Shown here: in pieces, positions 35,315 through 45,825 of the stretch
Layout of the letters: each line of letters starts with the position of its first letter
Position numbering within the stretch: the first letter of the stretch is position 1
Assembly: GCA_030280995.1 (NCBI GenBank)
Contig: JASXTE010000008.1
Location: 2,189,001 to 2,253,000 of the forward strand
Reading direction: 5' to 3'
DNA from: Hemileia vastatrix
Lineage: Eukaryota > Basidiomycota > Pucciniomycetes > Pucciniales > Zaghouaniaceae
DNA: 64,000 nt
Notes under the pieces: model-generated
Told to the model about the DNA's origin: nothing
What the model saw: the letters and a program-made list of their open reading frames with translations, nothing else
The model's database searches: none
Position numbers and translations under genes: made by a program

Positions 35315-38179
35315 AGAGGAAAGACATAGAGGATAATATTAAGATGTTATTAAAAATGAACATTCTTGAGAAGGTTGAAACTACACCAAAATATTGTGTA
35401 ATATCACCAGTGCTAATTTCTTATGAACAAGATAAAGCAAGACTGTGCAGTGATTATAGAGCATTAAATACATTTACAGTAGATGATATTTATCCCTTGC
35501 CAAGGATTGCCTCTATACATGCTACCCTTAAAGGTGCTAAATATATAAGTTGCCTAGATGGAAATAAAGGGTACCATCAAATTCCTGTTGAAAAGAATTC
35601 ACAGAACTTTTTGTTGATAACAACACACATGGGAATTTATAAGTATGTCAGAATGCCATTTGGACCAAAAAATGCTCCATCAGTATTTCAGAAGTTAATG
35701 GATATAACATTCCATAATGAAATGATTGAGGGATGGTTAATGGTATACATTGATGACATCATAGTGTTCTCTAAAACTTTTGATGAACAATTAATCCATT
35801 TAAAGAAAGTATTTCAGAAAATGGATGAAATAAAAATGACCCTTGAATTGAAAAAATATAAATTTGGGTTTGAATCTTTAAAAGTGCTTGGTCATATTGT
35901 ATCTGGCTTACAAATATGTGTAGACCAAAATAAAGTGGCTGCAATAAAGAATATTGGAATTCCTCAAAATGTGAAGGATGTACAATCTTTTCTTGAAATG
36001 TGTGGTTATTATAGACAATATATTAAAAACTACCAATCAATTGCTGCGCCACTGACCACACTGATAAAGAAATCAGAAGCTTTCATTTGGAATAATGAAA
36101 GAGAACAAGCTTTTGATAAGTTGAAAGAATGTTTAATGACAGCTCCTATCTTGGGATTACCAGATTTCCAATTACCTTTTGTATTATATACAGATGCAAG
36201 TTTTATTGGACTGGGTGCTGCTTTACATCAAAAACAACTTATTGAAGGGAAAATGTCAGAAGTAGTAATTTGCTATATTTCACGTACTCTAAGAAGTGGT
36301 GAATTGAAATATGGTGCTACTCAACTTGAATGTTTGGAAGTAGTATGGGCTCTGAAAAGCTACATTATTACCTTGAGGACCAAAAATTTGAGTTAATAAC
36401 TGACTGTAGTGCAGTTAAGTCACTCTTAAACATGAAAACTCCTAATAGACACATGTTTAGATGGCAATTAGCTGTATAAGAATACAGAGGCCGGATGACT
36501 ATTACACATAGAGCAGGAACCTTTCACTCTAATGTAGATCTGTTATCTAGAGTATCTCTGCCTAATAATGATGATAATCCTGCTTATGTTCCTGAGTCAG
36601 AGATTATTAACATTTATGGCATTTATATTGTAGATCTTGAGGATGAATTTATGCAATTATTTCTTGATAATTATAATTCAGATCCTGATTGAGTAAATTA
36701 ACTACAATATTAAATGATCCATCTAATGCTTCAATGAATGTTTTAATAAAAACATTACCAATTAAGTATAAAGAGGCATTAGAAAAAGAAATATTTTCCA
36801 TTGAGGATGGTTTTATATATTACAGGAAAAAATTAAGTAATGTAATAGTAATTCCCCCTTCAATGAAGGAGTTAATGTTGAGTATATGTCATGATCATAT
36901 ATTAGCAGGTCATTTTGACTACCATAAAACATTAACCAGAGTAAAAAACACAGCTTGGTGGATTAACATGTCTGAGGATGTTCAGAAATATGTTGAAACA
37001 TGTGATTCTTGTCAAAAATCTAAAAGATTAACAGGAAAAAGAGCTGGTTTATTACAACAAATTGAGCAACCAAAAGCTCCATGTGAAATAACTAACATGG
37101 ACTTTGTAACAGGGTTGCCAATAGCAGGGCATAAGAGTTATAAATCCTGCTGGGTAATTGTAGATAGATTTACAAAGATGTGTAAATTTATTCCTACCCA
37201 CAAAGAGGTTTCTGCAAAGGACTTAGCTTTTTTATGGTGGACACAAATGTTAAATACAGCAGGTTTCCCCAAAGCAATAGTTTCTGACAGAGATCCTAAA
37301 TTTACTTCTGAGTTCTGGACGTCACTTATGGATGTTTCAGGGTGTCAATTAAAACTTTCTACAGCACACCATCCACAAACTGATGGGCTAGGAGAAAGAA
37401 TGATACAAATCTTAGAAGATATGATAAGAAGATACTGTGCTTTTGGTCTTAATTTTAAAGACAATGACAAATTCACGCATGATTGGGTAACCCTTATCCC
37501 AGGTTTAGAATTTGCATATAATAGTACAGTACATTCTGTCACTGGAAAAAAGCCATTTGAGTTATGGCTGGGTTATGTACCTAATACCCCTGCTAAAACT
37601 CTTAATAAGTTACCTAGATTGGATATCCATCCAGGTACTAAATCTTTTCTTCAGATGCAGGAATTATGCAGAAAACGTGCTTAAGAATGTATAAATAAGG
37701 CATTTGAGTATGAAAAGAAAAGATGGGATAAAGCCCATAAAGAACAAATGTTCAAAGAGGGTGATGAAGTCCTTATTTCAATGATACATTTCAATTTAAA
37801 TGGCAATGTTAAATTGAAGGATCCATTCATTGGACCATTTGTAGTTAAAAAGATGGTTGGTAATAATGCTGTTGAGGTTATTCTATATGCACCATATGAT
37901 AGAAAACATCCAGTATTTCCTATTTCTCTTATAAAACCATACCATTCTAATGATACTGCTCTATTTCCAAGAAGATCAGGAAGGCATAAACAGCAACCTG
38001 AAGAAATAGTTGAAAAGGCAGAAATTGAAAAGATACTTAAAAAGAGACACCTTACTAAAGAAAAGGGAGTTGAGTATCTATTAAGATTTAAAAATAAATC
38101 AAGTGAATATGACCAGTGGATTCCAGAAAATGAAATCTCTGATCTTAAAAATCTCTTGAAAAAATTTAAATCTAAATAA
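35311..38179 (+). pseudogene. B2 pol: RT, RNase H, integrase, chromodomain
   Basis: RT 35311-36120 with RLCSDYRALN, YVRMPFGPKNAPS and MVYIDDIIVF (catalytic Asp pair present). RNase H has LYTDASFIGLGAAL but loses frame near 36353 (single-base loss), and AVQEY has become AV-TAA-EY near 36477. The integrase starts after another single-base loss near 36689. It keeps the HHCC finger (CHDHILAGHFD...CDSCQKSK) and core residues MDFVTG, SDRDPKF and GERMIQ, then meets TAA 37682 where B1 and D have CAA/CAG-type codons. The final frame 37748-38179 encodes the chromodomain (EKILKKRHLTKEKG, EYLLRFKNK, DQWIPENEIS). Three frameshifts and two nonsense changes make it non-functional. Confidence 0.92.
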
Positions 38180-38283
38180 TACTGTTCATTCAGTATATGT
38201 ATTATAAAAATTATTTTTTTTATTTTATTATTTCACTCCTTAGTTTTAATTAAAATGTCTTAACATTTTTTTTATTGTTTTTT

Positions 38284-38296
38284 TGGGGTGAGGGAG
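38284..38296 (+). promoter_or_regulatory. Polypurine tract of B2
   Basis: GGGGTGAGGGAG immediately before LTR3, identical to the tract before LTR2. Confidence 0.7.
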
Positions 38297-39474
38297 TTTC
38301 AGCCTAAATATCCTTAGGACTGAGTATTTCTTATGCTTAAAATAAGATAACCTTAAGTAGATTAAGCTTATATCTTAAAAATAAGGTTAAAATAATAATA
38401 TATATTATTTAATTATATATATATATAATTATTATTCTATTATATAACTTATAACAGTTTAAATAGCTTATCCATGGCCCAATAATACTTATTAAGGTGT
38501 TAATGGAGTCATAATATACTTATCTTAAGTGATATGAAGTAATTATTGACATACATAAGCTTATATGTATACATAAATCTCATATTCAGTGAAATATGCA
38601 GTATATTATGTATATTTAGGTATATAAGTGGGTTTTAGCCCCTTAATAGCCTATAACCTTTGTTTTTCTGCTTATTTTAGGTCATATGGACAAAATCAGT
38701 GGACTCACAACGCCTACAGAAGCATAGACACCTATATCAGGCGCATACACCCAGTTTGGACAGCTAAAATTACTTCCTTGGATGGTTATTCACGGATTTA
38801 TGGGTTAGAAGGATGTTTCTGGGATAATGTGGATGCTTGGGGATGTTATTGGGGGCTTGGACATTTTATTTTTTTCCTTTATATGCTTTTAGTTTCATTA
38901 AATCTCTTTTTGATAATTTATTTTACCTGTTTCTTTATGGTATCCGCTTTTATCTGGGTTTTCTATTTATGGTATGGATCAGTGTTATTATTAATAGTGA
39001 TGTAGGGTCCTTACTGGAGGTCTGGGTGTTGAAACTGCTTGAACTGGACGCCATGGGGAGGTGATGGGCCCTCACAGTGCTTTAATTGCCGGGGATAGCA
39101 GTGACATCATCTGGATTGAAGGTCTGTGCACTCCAGTGGATTTGGGTATAAGTAAGGAGGGATTTTTACAGTTATTTATCATAATTCAATTACTACAACT
39201 CCAACAAACACTACTATACAATTATTAACATTTAGAAATATATTATAAAGCCACTATAATTTGATTTTATCTTTATATAAAGCTATAACTATATTTTATT
39301 CATCTATTTTCCACCACTAGCACGCACTTAAATCCAAGTATTGTGAGTTTGACTTGAGTATAACTATTTTATTAGTCTTCCCCTGAGGTTTAATCACTAA
39401 ATCATTTATCAATAAGTAGTAGGACCATAAATAAACACTATTATATCATACTTATATACTAGACTATACTGACA
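38297..39474 (+). mobile_element. LTR3 of chromovirus B (right LTR of B2)
   Basis: 1178 bp, begins TTTCAGCC (one change from TGTCAGCC) and ends ACTGACA. The right flank AGGAA does not repeat the left flank of LTR1 (TTTAC) and lies inside an LTR of element C. Confidence 0.92.
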
Positions 39475-40152
39475 GGAACAATGATATCACCTCTGGATGG
39501 TTGTATAATAATTAAAGTTTCCCCAAACTGTCTTATTCACTATGTACACACAGACCACTATCTAAGAGCCCATGCACACCCACCAATTTGGCGCCTGTAC
39601 CCGCCAAATTGAATAAAAACCCTCCAGAAGCGCTCCCCAACCTTCTAAAACAGAGGCAGGCGGGCCGCTAGATGTTGGAGGCGCCGCCTGAAGCGGCACG
39701 GCCTCCCTGAAGCCAGAAAACCAATAAAAACACCTAATCTACTTGAAAAAATAACTACAACTACTAAAACCTTTAAAACACGGAATTTCACTACAACAAC
39801 ATTGAGAAATGAAATATAGAGAAAAATTACCACTATCCAATGGTACTAAGCACTTAACCCTAAGACTTAAGGTTAGCCCGTAAAACACAAAAAGCAAATT
39901 TAAACAGCTATCTTTTATAAATGAAAAATGAGTAAATGACCCCTTAAAACTTAGAATATGAAAAATTTCTAGAAGAAATAAAATATAGAGAAACCCGGGG
40001 CTATCCAATGATAGTTTCCAAATACCCGCAGACCAAATATCCACGGAATAAAACCAGAAAAATACCCAATTCCTTCACAGATGTCAATTAAGACATGCAC
40101 AAACAACGCCAAATCGCACAACAAAGGCCCCTGCCAATGTTGGAAGACCACA
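39475..40152 (-). mobile_element. Element C 3' LTR, truncated by the B2 junction
   Basis: Minus-strand start TGTGGTCTTCCAACATTGGC at 40152, preceded by the polypurine tract TTGGAGGGAGAA (40153-40164 reversed). It matches the solo LTR at 5361-6428 over some 650 bases and stops at ATCATTGTT, where the B LTR begins. It contains a GC-rich module (39655-39712) that the solo LTR lacks. Confidence 0.88.
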
Positions 40153-40200
40153 TTCTCCCTCCAATTAAGAATTTCCACATTCTTTCTTCATCAAACCACC

Positions 40201-40841
40201 ATGTTCAACCTTCTTCCCAAACATGCCTCTGAAATGGGTCCTTGCCAATACTGTATTGACAATAATTTAATCTGCACCATGACACCACCTGTCCATCTAT
40301 ACAGAACGTCCTGCAATGTCTGCTAATCTAGAAAGAAGCCTTGCTACAGACCTGGTCCATTATCTTCTGCAACAGATTCACCTCCACCTCAACCTGGTCC
40401 ATCTTCTACCAGCACCAAAAGATCTAGGCCATCCATCCTGATACCCAGATTAATTAAAAATCTTCACCCTTCCCAGAAGAGTGCCATAACCCATAAAACA
40501 ACAAGTTACACCATCCCTGGTCCATCTGATGGTAAAGAACTTTCATTTCTTCCTTCAACTTTATAACTGACAACTTCTCAGTTCCTCCATCTTCTGATAG
40601 TGATGATGACAATGTAGGATCCATTGAACCACCAACACCAAACCACTTTCCCACTATCAAGGCCAAGTTCCAACAACAAACATCTCAACAGAAACAACTT
40701 CTGCTTCAATACTTCCAATCCACTCCTGCTAGAGATCCACAGGACATTGAGAACAGAAGACACCTCATTCACCAGTTCAAGGCTAATTCTGAACACTTCA
40801 TTTCATCTCTTGATTCCCTCTGTAATTCCACTAGTACTTGA
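40201..40841 (+). pseudogene. Antisense Zn2Cys6-like cluster protein of element C, copy 1 (two exons)
   Basis: ATG 40201 lies 49 bases from the LTR edge. Exon 1 40201-40531 and exon 2 40582-40841 join in frame across a 50-base intron (GTAAAG, CTGAC branch site, TTCTCAG). The protein starts MFNLLPKHAS and has CQYCIDNNLIC, 12 residues, CNVC.SRKKPC, giving C-x2-C-x6-C-x12-C-x2-C-x6-C. The only defect seen is a TAA at 40324-40326 inside the last cysteine spacing. The linker is Pro/Ser/Thr-rich (PPPQPGPSSTST). Exon 2 has an acidic SSDSDDDN patch and a Gln-rich predicted helix, ending NSTST at TGA 40839. About 196 codons in total. Opposite strand to pol; C' retains only the start-codon region of this gene (near 44925). 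Confidence 0.75.
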
Positions 40842-40902
40842 GTTTGATTCAGAAAAGAAAAATTGGCCACACCCTCTATAGGATGTAACCACAAAACAAC
40901 CC

Positions 40903-41300
40903 TCAGTTTTAAGTCTTGGGGGACCATCCTCATTTTATAGTCTTGGGGGACTCAAAAACCCTCAGTTTAAAGTCTTGGGGGACTCAAAAACATTTTGGGG
41001 TAATTGTGAGTAGAGCTTCCAGCCCATCAATTACCCCCAAACTTGCCTTTGCTAAATTTGGAGGTTCCCCCTGTGGATACCCTTCACCAATCTTTCAAAA
41101 CCAACTCCAGCAACAAAACCCATTCCTCAGTTTATAGTCTTGGGGTACTAACACAGTGTTCAGTTTAAAGTCTTGACGGACTACTTCTTGACAAAATATT
41201 GAAACCAGCCAGTTTAAAGTCTTGGAGGACTAACACAGTGTTCAGTTTAAAGTCTTGATGGACTAGCGGAAATTCCAGTTTAGAGTCATAGAGGACTGAA
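40903..41300. repeat. Cluster of eight CAGTTTAAAGTCTTGG motifs
   Basis: Starts near 40903, 40929, 40962, 41129, 41159, 41213, 41243 and 41277. Core CAGTTTA[AT]AGTCTTGG is followed by GGGACT or a variant (GACGGACT, GAGGACT, GATGGACT). Between copies 3 and 4 lies a GGGGTAATTG...CAATTACCCCC hairpin. This block sits between the two C cluster genes. Confidence 0.85.
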
Positions 41301-41425
41301 ATAAAATTTGCATAAAAAAAAAATCCAGCCAACCTGCAGAACTTCCGCCTTCACTTCATCATCTACCCATCACTGACAAAATCTCCTTCTTATCTCTTTC
41401 CATCATCCTTTTCTCACCACAGATC

Positions 41426-42950
41426 ATGGCTGGATCCACTGATGTTGACCCCTCTACTCTTCCTTGCTTCACTGCTCCCAAGGACTATGCCTGCAAACAG
41501 TGCATCCACATGTGCAGACCTTGCACATTCACTCTTCAAACTCCTGAAGCCAAACTCTACAACAGATCTTGTGATTATTGCTACTCCAAAAAGAAAAAAT
41601 GTGACAGAGATGCCAACTACCCTATTCATCCTCCTTCACCTTCACATAAATATATATCCAGATCCCCTACCAGATCCCCAGAGCTTGGTCCTTCCTCTTC
41701 CTCTTTATCTTCAGCACCTTCCAGAAGATCCAGAAGCTCAGCTTCCAGAACTCTTCCCAAAAGACCAGCCTTAGCTTCCCAAGAGACAGCTTTTATCTCT
41801 GCTAAATTAGCTCCAAAAGCTTCAAAATCAGCTCCTAGGCTTCTAGAACGTGTCCAGGCGGCCCGTCCGAGGTTGGGCGGCCCGCCCACCTCACTAGACA
41901 GTGAAAATCAGGCTCAAAACCTCCAAAAACAACCAGAAAACAGCCAAATTCAACCAAAAAACAAAAACAACTCCATGCAATTACCTCCCACTGCTCCCAG
42001 AGCAATGCAGCCAACCCTTCCAAGGTCCAAAAACTCCAAACTTTCCCAAACTTATAGGAGACCTGCCAGAGGACACCAGGAAGAAACCAGAGCACCCAAC
42101 ACTGCACCAAAGCAACAACTTTGTCCCCAGTTAAGACAATGAAACTACACCTCTCCTCTGTCAGCCAACTATTCTTCTGACAGTTCCATTCCCTCAAAAG
42201 CTCCATCCAGAAGAGATCAATCTTCTTCCAAATCACCCTTTCCTGCTCCATCTTTTAACAACCCTGGTACCCCATCACCAGCACCTCCTCCAGCTGAATC
42301 CAACAGAAAAATCAACCACAACAACAACAACAGTCCCGCTGCTCCAACTAGGCCCCAGGAACATCAGTCTCCTAGATCACCTTCTCAAAACCTTTCAGAG
42401 GAAGACCAAGAGAACCCATATCTTTCCCTGATTGATCCACCTACTATGACCATTCCAAAATCTTCAGAAGTCCAAATTCCAGCTGCTTACAAATTTGATG
42501 AGCTTCCAATCTGTAAGTACCAAATTAATTCATCCCATTTCTTCAACAAAAATAATTTTTGATCCAATTCTTCTTGTCTAGTTGGCACCCCTCCTCATGA
42601 ATCTACTATTGGAGTTGGCCAACCTCTAGAAACTTCTTTGACCCTGGATTATGGAGACATGAAACAACACCTAAGCACCATGTTTTATAACATGCTGAAA
42701 GCCTTTGCCCTCCATGGACCTTTGAATGACTTTGAAAAAATCCCTGAGAAAGCGCCTGTTGGATGACCACTGGAAGATGTCTAGGATCATTAAGAACACC
42801 TTTCAGCACTCCATTCCTGCCTCTTCTTCTTCCTCCTCTGAACTTCCATCCAAACCCATTCCTGACCATTATAACCCATATAATCTCTCCAGCAGGATGC
42901 ACTTCAAAGAACACAGTGCTTCCCACAACCCCAACAAAAAACAAAAATGA
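41426..42950 (+). pseudogene. Antisense Zn2Cys6-like cluster protein of element C, copy 2 (two exons)
   Basis: Exon 1 41426-42512, intron 42513-42581 (GTAAGT...GTCTAG, 69 bases), exon 2 42582-42950. Residues about 23-60 read CKQCIHMCRPC, 15 residues, CDYCYSKKKKC: C-x2-C-x6-C-x15-C-x2-C-x6-C with an extra Cys in the first loop and a strongly basic second half. A long Ser/Pro/Arg/Gln-rich linker follows (over 200 residues), including a GC-rich insert at 41852-41892. The C-terminal exon has a helical block (MKQHLSTMFYNMLKAFAL). One TGA at 42140-42142 and one frameshift near 42740 interrupt it; the shifted frame continues LRKRLLDDHWKMSRIIKN to TGA 42948. It is the largest of the five cluster genes. 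Confidence 0.75.
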
Positions 42951-43966
42951 CATCATAATCCGGACCAGCCTCCAGAAGCTTCATCATCCAGACAATGAGC
43001 TCCTGCAAAAAGATTAGAAACATAATAATAATATAAAACAATTAATAAAAATAATTTCAGAATTTTATTTTTATTTTTATTTTTTCTATTTTTTTAAACC
43101 TGTACCTTATCCTACTAAACTACTAATCATAAGAAAATTTGAAAATAAAATGTAAATGAACTAAATAAAATAATATGAAATAAATAATTATATAAAAAAT
43201 TGGTATCCCCCAGCCAATTGATGAGCTGATCCCCTGATACCTTACCCACATCCAAGTGCACCTTGATGTGGATACGCAATTGAATATTTTAAATGATTAA
43301 CAATAAAAATTTAGAAATTAAAGAAGATAATAAAAATAATGAAACACAGATATAAATGAAATAAATAAAAAAGGAAAATAGCATGGCCCGGCCAATTGAT
43401 GAGCCTTTCCCCACCAATGCTTTCCCACATCCAGGTGACCCTGATGTGGTAACACCCTATATTTTTGATTTTATAATTTTAAACAACCCCCATAAAAAAA
43501 TTAAAAGAAAAAAAGAGAAAAAAGAAAATAATCTAAAACTACTATCTAGCAAAACATACTACAAAATCAAGACAGTCCAGCTCCATAGATGGTCCAATAA
43601 GAGAAAGTCCGGTCCATAGAAATGATCACTGGGTGGGCTCCCTCCAATAAGTAAAAATGATGGGAGACCACCAGTGATCCACTGCCAATCCGAAAGAACC
43701 AAAGATAAAGAATCCAGTCCCAAACTAGTTTAAAGTCATAATGGACTTGAAACCTGAAAAATAAACAACAGAACTAGAATTCAACTGGAACAAACAAAAG
43801 ACTTGAGACAGACATTCTGTAGTAACTTTTCTACAGAGCAGACAGCTCATCAGTTACCCCCACACTTGCCAAAATAAAATCTAGAAGCCCCCCCTGGGTA
43901 CCTTCTAACAAACAAAACACAACACCCAAAACAATAAACCAAAACCAACAAAAGTGATGAGTCCGG
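42951..43966. other. Element C non-coding region with conserved stem-loops
   Basis: No gene. It contains GGTATC...GATACC (43202-43241), CACATC...GATGTGG (43247-43271 and 43426-43450), the long hairpin GATCACTGG...CCAGTGATC (43624-43680), one CAGTTTAAAGTC-like motif (about 43728) and a GTAACTTTT...CAGTTACCCCC block. All recur in C' at 45919-46440. Confidence 0.7.
43624..43680. repeat. Long imperfect hairpin, also at 46204-46261
   Basis: GATCACTGGGTGGGCTCCC pairs with GGGAGACCACCAGTGATC, an 18-19 base stem with one or two mismatches or bulges and a loop of about 20 bases. The copy in C' is identical over the stem, so the structure is shared by both elements. Confidence 0.8.
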
Positions 43967-44877
43967 TGTAGAAAATCATATAGTACTAGCTATAGGCCTT
44001 GACCAAGGGAGTTGGAGAAAAACCAGAGAGAAAATCCCCTGTCTCTTTAGAAAAATAAGTGAGATTGACCAGTTGCAGCAAATTGGAGATCTGTTTTCTA
44101 AACCCTCTAATTAAACACTCTTGACCTCTTTAAAAGTGAAAATAATAGTCCCAGACAGACTGCCAGAAAGAGTTGAAATGAACAGTAATATATTCCAACA
44201 AAAAAACCATCCAATGAGGCAGTGAGGAACAGAGAGGCGATGAGTAAAGAGATAAGATGATTCCCCTAAAAATCTTCCAACACACGCATCATACAGCCAG
44301 CGCACAGACCACCCTGACCAATTCCCTGCCCAAAATCCAGCTTTCCCAGCCTTTTTCATGCATAAAAGTGCATTTTAGCGCTTCCCCAGCACCCAGGCGG
44401 CCAGGCCGCTTGGGGGCGGGCGGGCCGCTTCTAGGCCCTAAAACACCCATACAACCCATAAAAACCCTAAAAACCCTAAAAACCCATAACTTCACTAATA
44501 AACAAGATAAACACACATAAGACATACCAAAATGAAAAGAAAATAAAGGAAAATAAGCTGAGACATAATAAGTGACCCTAGCTTAAGCCTACATAAGCAC
44601 CACTAAGTAATAAACATCCGATAAATTTTAATAATAACACCATAACTACCCTATAAAACAAGGTAACCACCCATAAGGGATACCAAAATGAAGAGAAAAG
44701 AAAGGACATTAAGATGAGACATAATAAGTGACCCTAGCTTAAGCCTCCATAAACATTACTAACTATATCCTAAATATGAAAAAATCCACTAATAACACCA
44801 TAAACCCAATAACATCCTACATACCAAATACCCCAAAATATGCAATCCAAAGGCCTACCCAGGTTTGGATCATGACA
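43967..44877 (-). mobile_element. C' 3' LTR (left)
   Basis: 911 bp from TGTAGAAAATC to GGATCATGACA in window orientation. It holds a GC-rich module at 44391-44437. The minus-strand polypurine tract TTGGAGGGAGGA lies just outside, at 44879-44890. Confidence 0.9.
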
Positions 44878-45202
44878 TCCTCCCTCCAATCAAGAATGTC
44901 CCCATTCTTCCTTCGCCAACAGCCATGTTTGAACACCATTCCAGAATCTTTACAAACAGCCCATTTCTCTCTTCCACCAGATCCTATTCCATCCTAAGTG
45001 AACTTCTGAACCAGCAATCCAAGCTTCTTCTTTAAAACTTCTCTTGCACCATGCCTTTAAATTATATCTATCCCTGTGAAAAAATCTCTTTCTCCTGTCT
45101 CTGACTTCCAAATCTGGATGTACCAGCCTCCAACAATGAAAAGTGATATCCAGTTGACCAGTCTTCCGGACTATAACCTTCTACCAGCATAAAAATTTCC
45201 TC
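44878..45202 (+). pseudogene. Remnant start of a cluster gene in C'
   Basis: TCCTCCCTCCAATCAAGAATG..CCATTCTTCCTTCG..ATGTTTGAACACC aligns with the region just before and at the ATG of the C gene at 40201. After about a dozen codons the similarity ends, and no cysteine cluster follows. C' therefore appears to have lost its antisense cluster gene by internal deletion. Confidence 0.5.
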
Positions 45203-45825
45203 ATTTTATAGTCTTGGGGGACTCACAACCCTCAGTTTAAAGTCTTGGGGGACTAACAGCCCTCAGTTTAAAGTCTTGGGGGACTCCAAAAATCCTCATT
45301 TTATAGTCTTGGGGGACTGCAAAAACCTGAATCACAGAACCCAGACCCAGAGATCAACCAGAAAAAGATTTAAAGAAGTAACTAACTTTCTGTGGTAACC
45401 GTATATAGAGCTGCCAGCCCATCATTCACCCCCAAACTTGGCTTTACAAAATTCATAAGTTCCCCCTTGGATCCTTCTGCCTTTACACTTCCACATCACA
45501 CTGCCTCCCATTCCTCAGTTTATAGTCTGGGGGGACTACTCCATCAACAATCCTCAGTTTAAAGTCTTGGGGGACTAACAAAGTGTTCAGTTTAAAGTCT
45601 TGACGGACTACTTCTTGACAAAATCTTGAAACCAGCCAGTTTAAAGTCTTGGAGGACTACTAGATCCACAGTAGTAAAATTAAATTCTTGAATAAATCTT
45701 TAACAACCAGCCAGTTTTAAGTCTTGGAGGACTAACAGAATTTTCAGTTTAAAGTCTTGATGGACATCAAAAAATCTTGAGCCCGTAATTAAAAGATCAG
45801 TTTAAATTCTTGAAGGACTTTCCAA
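45203..45825. repeat. Cluster of eleven CAGTTTAAAGTCTTGG motifs in C'
   Basis: Starts near 45204, 45232, 45265, 45296, 45517, 45557, 45590, 45638, 45711, 45745 and 45797. The order of variants (GGGGGACT copies, then GACGGACT, GAGGACT, GATGGACT) mirrors the C block at 40903-41300. A CTGTGGTAACCG...CACCCCC block sits between copies 4 and 5. Confidence 0.85.

Larger units (their letters stand above)
30627..39474 (+). mobile_element. Chromovirus B2, complete length but with disrupted frames
   Basis: 8848 bp with near-identical LTRs (30627-31804, 38297-39474), one gag-protease frame and a broken pol. The frameshifts are in short A runs or single-base losses, and two CAA-type codons became TAA. 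It is the younger of the two B copies. Confidence 0.9.

Noticed and set aside
14188..39479. Target duplication around the whole B tandem
   Set aside because: TTTAC and AGGAA do not match, and the flanks belong to different elements.
41626..42251. Minus-strand frames across the C cluster gene 2
   Set aside because: Shadows of the plus-strand gene; no motifs, and the plus strand has the cysteine cluster and intron.
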